A stretch of 64,000 nucleotides of DNA from positions 5,332,001-5,396,000 of the forward strand of contig NZ_CP013481.2 in the NCBI RefSeq assembly GCF_001465595.2. The letters run 5' to 3'. The translations under genes were made by a program, and so were the position numbers. How positions within the stretch are numbered: position 1 is the first letter of the stretch; each line of letters begins with the position of its first letter. Origin of the DNA: Pandoraea apista. Lineage in GTDB: Bacteria > Pseudomonadota > Gammaproteobacteria > Burkholderiales > Burkholderiaceae. Below the pieces are notes generated by a model, which was not told the DNA's origin, searched no databases, and saw only the letters and a program-made list of their open reading frames with translations. Below, piece by piece: positions 60,346 to 64,000 of the stretch.

Positions 60346-60806
60346 GACTCATGCCTCCTGGGCAGATGTATTCGGGGGACGGCCCACGACGGGCGCATAA
60401 CGTGCATCTGGTGTCAGCGATGAGTGTACCCGGCGGCTCGGACGACGCCTTGCCCGCACCCACCGAGGGCCACGCCAATTCGCATCGCCGTGCCGCCGTT
60501 TCCCATGAAGTGAAACGTCATACCGAATGCTGCAACCGCACACGGAAAATTGCGCTCCGGACGCAAAGCCTTATGGCGTCAGTGTCATATGCCAACCCTT
60601 ATGCCACCTATAAGCTACGGGGGTGTCACGGCTCGCATTCCCGGGTTTCCGATCGCGCGGAGAAAGATTACACTCAGACTCTTATATAAGACTGCCCCTT
60701 ATCGTCTGCCCCCTGAAGCGATTTCCGGCGTGCCACCTGTCGGAGCGAGCATCGGGCGGCCTGACGAAATCGCGTCAACCTGGTTTTCAAACTCGAGTAC
60801 AGCATC
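60346..60806. other. Divergent intergenic region between pepE and glcB
   Basis: 461 bases. The right part contains the near-perfect palindrome described separately (60678-60693), placed about 115-130 bases before glcB and probably at its promoter. No gene is supported. Confidence 0.5.
60678..60693. promoter_or_regulatory. Palindromic operator candidate upstream of malate synthase
   Basis: ACTCTTATATAAGACT: a 16-bp palindrome with one mismatched pair around the perfect core CTTATATAAG. AT-rich palindromes like this are typical GntR-family operators and sit before central-carbon genes in betaproteobacteria; the regulator is not in the window. The core may also act as a -10-like element. Confidence 0.5.
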
Positions 60807-62987
60807 ATGACTTCCACTTCCCAGCGTGGCGGCCTGAAGGTCGCAGACAATCTGATCGCGTTCATCGAAAAGGAAGCCCTGCCGGGCACCGGTGTCGATG
60901 TCGATGCGTTCTGGAAAGGCTTCGACGCCATCGTCCATGACCTCGCCCCGAAGAACCGCGCCCTGCTCGCCGAGCGCGACCGCCTGCAAAGCGAACTCGA
61001 CAACTGGCACCGCGCCAACCCGGGTCCGATTGCCGACGCCGCCGCCTACCGCGCATTCCTCGAAAAGATCGGTTACCTGCTGCCCGCGCCCGCGAGCGTG
61101 AAGACCACTACGGCCAACGTCGACTACGAGATCGCCGAGCAGGCCGGCCCGCAGCTCGTGGTGCCGCTCTCCAACGCCCGCTACGCCCTGAACGCCGCGA
61201 ACGCGCGCTGGGGCAGCCTGTACGACGCACTCTACGGCACCGACGCCATCCCCGAGACGGACGGTGCCGAGAAGGGCACCGGCTACAACCCGAAGCGCGG
61301 CGAACGGGTGATCGCCTTCGCGCGTGGCTTCCTTGATCAGGCCGCCCCGCTGGCCGATGGCTCGCATAAGGACGCCACCGGTTACCACGTCGAGAACGGC
61401 AAGCTCGTGATCGTCACCAAAGCTGGCAAGACCGCGTTGGCAACGCCCGCGCAGTTCATCGGCTATCAGGGCGACGCCGCCGCGCCGACGGCCGTGCTGC
61501 TCAAGCACAACGGCCTGCACTTCGAGATCCAGTTCGACGCCACGCACCCGATCGGCAAGACCGACGCGGCCCATGTCAAGGACGTGCTCGTCGAAGCCGC
61601 CGTCACGACCATCATCGACTGCGAAGACTCGGTCGCCGCCGTGGACGCCGACGACAAGGTCGACCTGTATCGCAACTGGCTCGGCCTGATGCAGGGCACG
61701 CTGACGGAAGAAGTGAGCAAGGGCGGCAAGTCGTTCACGCGCCGTCTGAACGCCGACCGTGAATACACCGGCGCCGATGGAAAGCCCGTGAAGCTGCACG
61801 GCCGCTCGCTGCTGTTCATCCGCAACGTCGGCCATCTGATGACCAACCCGGCGATCACCGATCGCGAAGGCCGCGAGATTCCGGAAGGCATTCTCGACGG
61901 CGTGGTCACCGTGCTCGCCTCCCTGCATGATCGCAAGCATCGACTCAATTCGCGCACCGGCTCGATCTACATCGTCAAGCCGAAAATGCACGGGCCGGCC
62001 GAAGTGGCCTTCGCCGACGAACTGTTCGGCCGCATCGAAGACCTGTACAACCTGCCGCGCAACACGCTCAAGATGGGCATCATGGACGAAGAGCGCCGCA
62101 CCAGCGTGAACCTCTCGGCCTGTATCGCCGCGGCCGCTTCGCGCGTCGCGTTCATCAACACGGGCTTCCTCGATCGCACGGGCGATGAAATGCACACCGC
62201 GATGGAAGCCGGTCCGATGATGCGCAAGGGCGACATGAAGTCGTCGGCATGGATCACGGCTTACGAGAAGAGCAACGTGCTCGTGGGTCTGGCTGCCGGC
62301 CTGCGTGGCCGCGCACAGATCGGCAAGGGCATGTGGGCCATGCCGGATCTGATGCACGCCATGCTCGAGCAGAAGATCGCACATCCGAAGGCCGGAGCGA
62401 ACACTGCCTGGGTGCCGTCGCCGACTGCCGCCACGCTGCACGCACTGCACTATCACATGGTCGACGTGCAGGCCGTGCAGCAGGAACTCGAAAAGATCGA
62501 TTACGCCAAAGAGCGCGACGCGCTGCTCACGGGTCTGCTGACGGTGCCGGTCGTGGCCAAGGCCGAGTGGAGCGCCGACGAGATCCGCAAGGAAATCGAA
62601 AACAACGCGCAAGGCATTCTGGGCTACGTCGTTCGCTGGATCGATCAGGGTGTCGGCTGCTCGAAGGTGCCGGACATCAACGATATCGGCCTGATGGAAG
62701 ACCGCGCCACGCTGCGTATTTCGAGCCAGCATCTGGCGAACTGGCTGCGTCATGGCGTGATCACGCGCGAGCAGGTCGAAGAAACGCTCAAGCGCATGGC
62801 CGCTGTGGTCGACAAGCAGAACGCCGGCGACAAGCTTTATCGACCGATGGCGCCGAACTTCGACGACTCGCTGGCATTCAAGGCCGCCAGCGCGCTCGTG
62901 TTCGAAGGTCTGACGCAGCCCAACGGCTACACCGAGCCGTTGCTGCACAAGTACCGTCTCGAACTGAAGGCGAAGCAACGCGGGTAA
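60807..62987 (+). CDS. glcB: Malate synthase G
   Basis: Condenses glyoxylate and acetyl-CoA to malate in the cytosol (glyoxylate shunt and glyoxylate use). 726 residues, the typical length of isoform G, with AceB-unlike insertions. Family segments: [94 protein letters not shown] and [15 protein letters not shown]. Its partner isocitrate lyase is not in the window. Single-gene unit closed by the terminator at 63055-63090. Confidence 0.97.
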   Translation: MTSTSQRGGLKVADNLIAFIEKEALPGTGVDVDAFWKGFDAIVHDLAPKNRALLAERDRLQSELDNWHRANPGPIADAAAYRAFLEKIGYLLPAPASVKTTTANVDYEIAEQAGPQLVVPLSNARYALNAANARWGSLYDALYGTDAIPETDGAEKGTGYNPKRGERVIAFARGFLDQAAPLADGSHKDATGYHVENGKLVIVTKAGKTALATPAQFIGYQGDAAAPTAVLLKHNGLHFEIQFDATHPIGKTDAAHVKDVLVEAAVTTIIDCEDSVAAVDADDKVDLYRNWLGLMQGTLTEEVSKGGKSFTRRLNADREYTGADGKPVKLHGRSLLFIRNVGHLMTNPAITDREGREIPEGILDGVVTVLASLHDRKHRLNSRTGSIYIVKPKMHGPAEVAFADELFGRIEDLYNLPRNTLKMGIMDEERRTSVNLSACIAAAASRVAFINTGFLDRTGDEMHTAMEAGPMMRKGDMKSSAWITAYEKSNVLVGLAAGLRGRAQIGKGMWAMPDLMHAMLEQKIAHPKAGANTAWVPSPTAATLHALHYHMVDVQAVQQELEKIDYAKERDALLTGLLTVPVVAKAEWSADEIRKEIENNAQGILGYVVRWIDQGVGCSKVPDINDIGLMEDRATLRISSQHLANWLRHGVITREQVEETLKRMAAVVDKQNAGDKLYRPMAPNFDDSLAFKAASALVFEGLTQPNGYTEPLLHKYRLELKAKQRG

Positions 62988-63054
62988 ATGGTCTGAGGCC
63001 GTCGTCTCGGAAGATCGACCCTCGATAGGTCAGGCGGCATCGGACTTATCATCG

Positions 63055-63090
63055 GACGCCCGACGGGGTAACCTGTCGGGCGTCTTTGTA
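63055..63090 (+). terminator. Rho-independent terminator of glcB
   Basis: 10-bp stem GACGCCCGAC / GTCGGGCGTC with a 10-nt loop and a following TTTGTATTT. It lies 68 bases past the glcB stop and before the DUF445 gene. Confidence 0.75.
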
Positions 63091-63110
63091 TTTCCAGGAA
63101 CCCGCCGCGC

Positions 63111-64000
63111 ATGGATCCCGCACTCGCCCTGCAACGCGCCGAACGGCGTGCCCTGTCCTTTCTTCTGGTCGCGCTGGCGATCTTCATCGGCACGCTCTTC
63201 ATGCCGGAGCACTTCCTCACCGGCTGGATTCGCGCGGCGGCGGAAGCGGCGATGGTCGGCGGACTCGCCGACTGGTTTGCCGTCGAAGCGCTGTTCCGGC
63301 GCATTCCGATCCCCGGGCTCTCGCGGCACACGAACATCCTGATTCGCAAAAAGGACGCCCTCGGCGAGGGTCTCGCCCGCTTCGTGCGCGAGAAGTTTCT
63401 CGACACCCCCTCCGTTGTGCGGCTCATCCAGCAACAGAATCCGGCAGACGTTGTCTCGCACTGGCTCGGCTCGCACGAGAACACGCGTCAGTTGAGCGCC
63501 GTGCTGGTGAAGGTGGCGGGCGGGGTACTCGACGTGATGGACGAGCGCAACGTGCAGGCCTTCATCCGTCGCGCGCTCGACACGATGATCGACCGGCTCG
63601 ACCTGTCGCAATCGGCGGCCGCGATTCTCGACACGCTCACCCGCGACGGCCGTCATCAGGCCCTGCTCGATGAAACGCTCGACTATCTCGTCGAACTGCT
63701 CAACGAACCGCAAACTCGGGAGTTCATTTCGGCGCGCATCGTCGACTGGCTCAAGACCGATCATCCGAAGAAGGAAAAAGTGCTGCCGTCGGAGTGGCTG
63801 GGCAATAAGGGCTCTGACATGATCTCGGCGGCCGTCACGCGCCTGCTTGCGCAAATGGAAGCCGACGAATCGCATCAACTCCGTCAGGCGTTCGATCGCG
63901 CAGTGGCGGGATTGATCGAGCGGCTGAAACACGACGCCGAGTTCCAGACGAAGCTCGAGACGTTCAAGACCCAGCTCAAGGGCGATACGGCGCTGAATGC
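63111..64000 (+). CDS. DUF445 family membrane protein (YjiN-like), 3' end beyond window
   Basis: About 296 codons are visible and the reading frame is open to the window edge. N-terminal MDPALALQRAERRALSFLLVALAIFIGTLFMP contains a transmembrane helix, followed by the family's first conserved segment AAAEAAMVGGLADWFAVEALFRRIPIPG and the helical region with RVIKKDALGEGLARFVREKFLDTPSVV-like text (seen as ILIRKKDALGEGLARFVREKF). DUF445 proteins are inner-membrane proteins of unknown function, usually 400 or so residues with a second membrane span near the C-terminus. Confidence 0.88.
   Translation, partial: MDPALALQRAERRALSFLLVALAIFIGTLFMPEHFLTGWIRAAAEAAMVGGLADWFAVEALFRRIPIPGLSRHTNILIRKKDALGEGLARFVREKFLDTPSVVRLIQQQNPADVVSHWLGSHENTRQLSAVLVKVAGGVLDVMDERNVQAFIRRALDTMIDRLDLSQSAAAILDTLTRDGRHQALLDETLDYLVELLNEPQTREFISARIVDWLKTDHPKKEKVLPSEWLGNKGSDMISAAVTRLLAQMEADESHQLRQAFDRAVAGLIERLKHDAEFQTKLETFKTQLKGDTALN

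Noticed and set aside
1..64000. CRISPR arrays, tRNA or rRNA genes, insertion sequences, phage genes.
   Set aside because: I looked for regular direct repeats with spacers, tRNA-like arms, transposase and phage motifs and found none that I could support.

Overview
The window is GC-rich, densely coded bacterial chromosome. The gene families (GTP-type PEP carboxykinase, malate synthase G, a complete Wsp chemosensory operon, many LysR regulators, Liv-type ABC and MFS transporters, GNAT and GST enzymes) fit a soil or opportunist betaproteobacterium of the Burkholderiaceae. Pandoraea or a close relative is my best guess from gene content and protein style; no marker gene proves it. I saw no rRNA, tRNA, CRISPR array, insertion sequence, prophage or plasmid module. 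Most genes look like stable, vertically inherited chromosome.

Layout. 1-7 kb: 5' part of pckG (minus), a D-2-hydroxyacid dehydrogenase, a patatin-like lipase, a PaaI-type thioesterase, an exported protein with an internal duplication, DoxX, and a Spy/CpxP-like periplasmic protein. 7-10.3 kb: an iron-uptake pair (PiuC/YbiX hydroxylase and a Fiu-type TonB receptor) under a clear Fur-box promoter. 10.6-17.7 kb: a Tat-exported SsuA-like binding protein without its transporter, a 1262-residue BTAD/degenerate cyclase/ATPase/TPR regulator, a small molybdopterin-domain protein and agmatine deiminase. 17.7-26.6 kb: a FadR-type regulator with a histone-H1-like tail, divergent from a seven-gene operon (binding protein, LivHMGF, M20 amidohydrolase, M81/MlrC peptidase). 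26.6-30.4 kb: an amidohydrolase plus MFS pair with a divergent LysR regulator. 30.4-33.3 kb: a TAXI-type binding protein, a GNAT and a GST.

33.3-42.1 kb: the complete wspABCDEF-wspR surface-sensing operon (minus strand), whose output is cyclic-di-GMP. 42.2-46.2 kb: a beta-keto acid cleavage enzyme (DUF849) translationally coupled to a class III aminotransferase, divergent from an RpiR regulator, then a small exported protein. 46.3-49.6 kb: a fosmidomycin-resistance-type MFS pump and a CSS-motif EAL phosphodiesterase. 49.7-57.4 kb: a small ORF, an orphan ModE-like regulator, two MFS/LysR divergent pairs and three small conserved proteins. 57.4-64 kb: a desaturase/EamA-transporter pair, peptidase E, malate synthase G and the 5' part of a DUF445 membrane protein.

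The most interesting points are the FadR-tail fusion with its dyad operator just downstream of a good sigma-70 promoter, the uncharacterised transport/hydrolysis operon it faces, the multi-domain regulator whose cyclase domain has lost its metal-binding aspartates, and the aminotransferase/BKACE couple with variant active-site residues. No system here is wholly unlike known ones; these are new combinations of known families.
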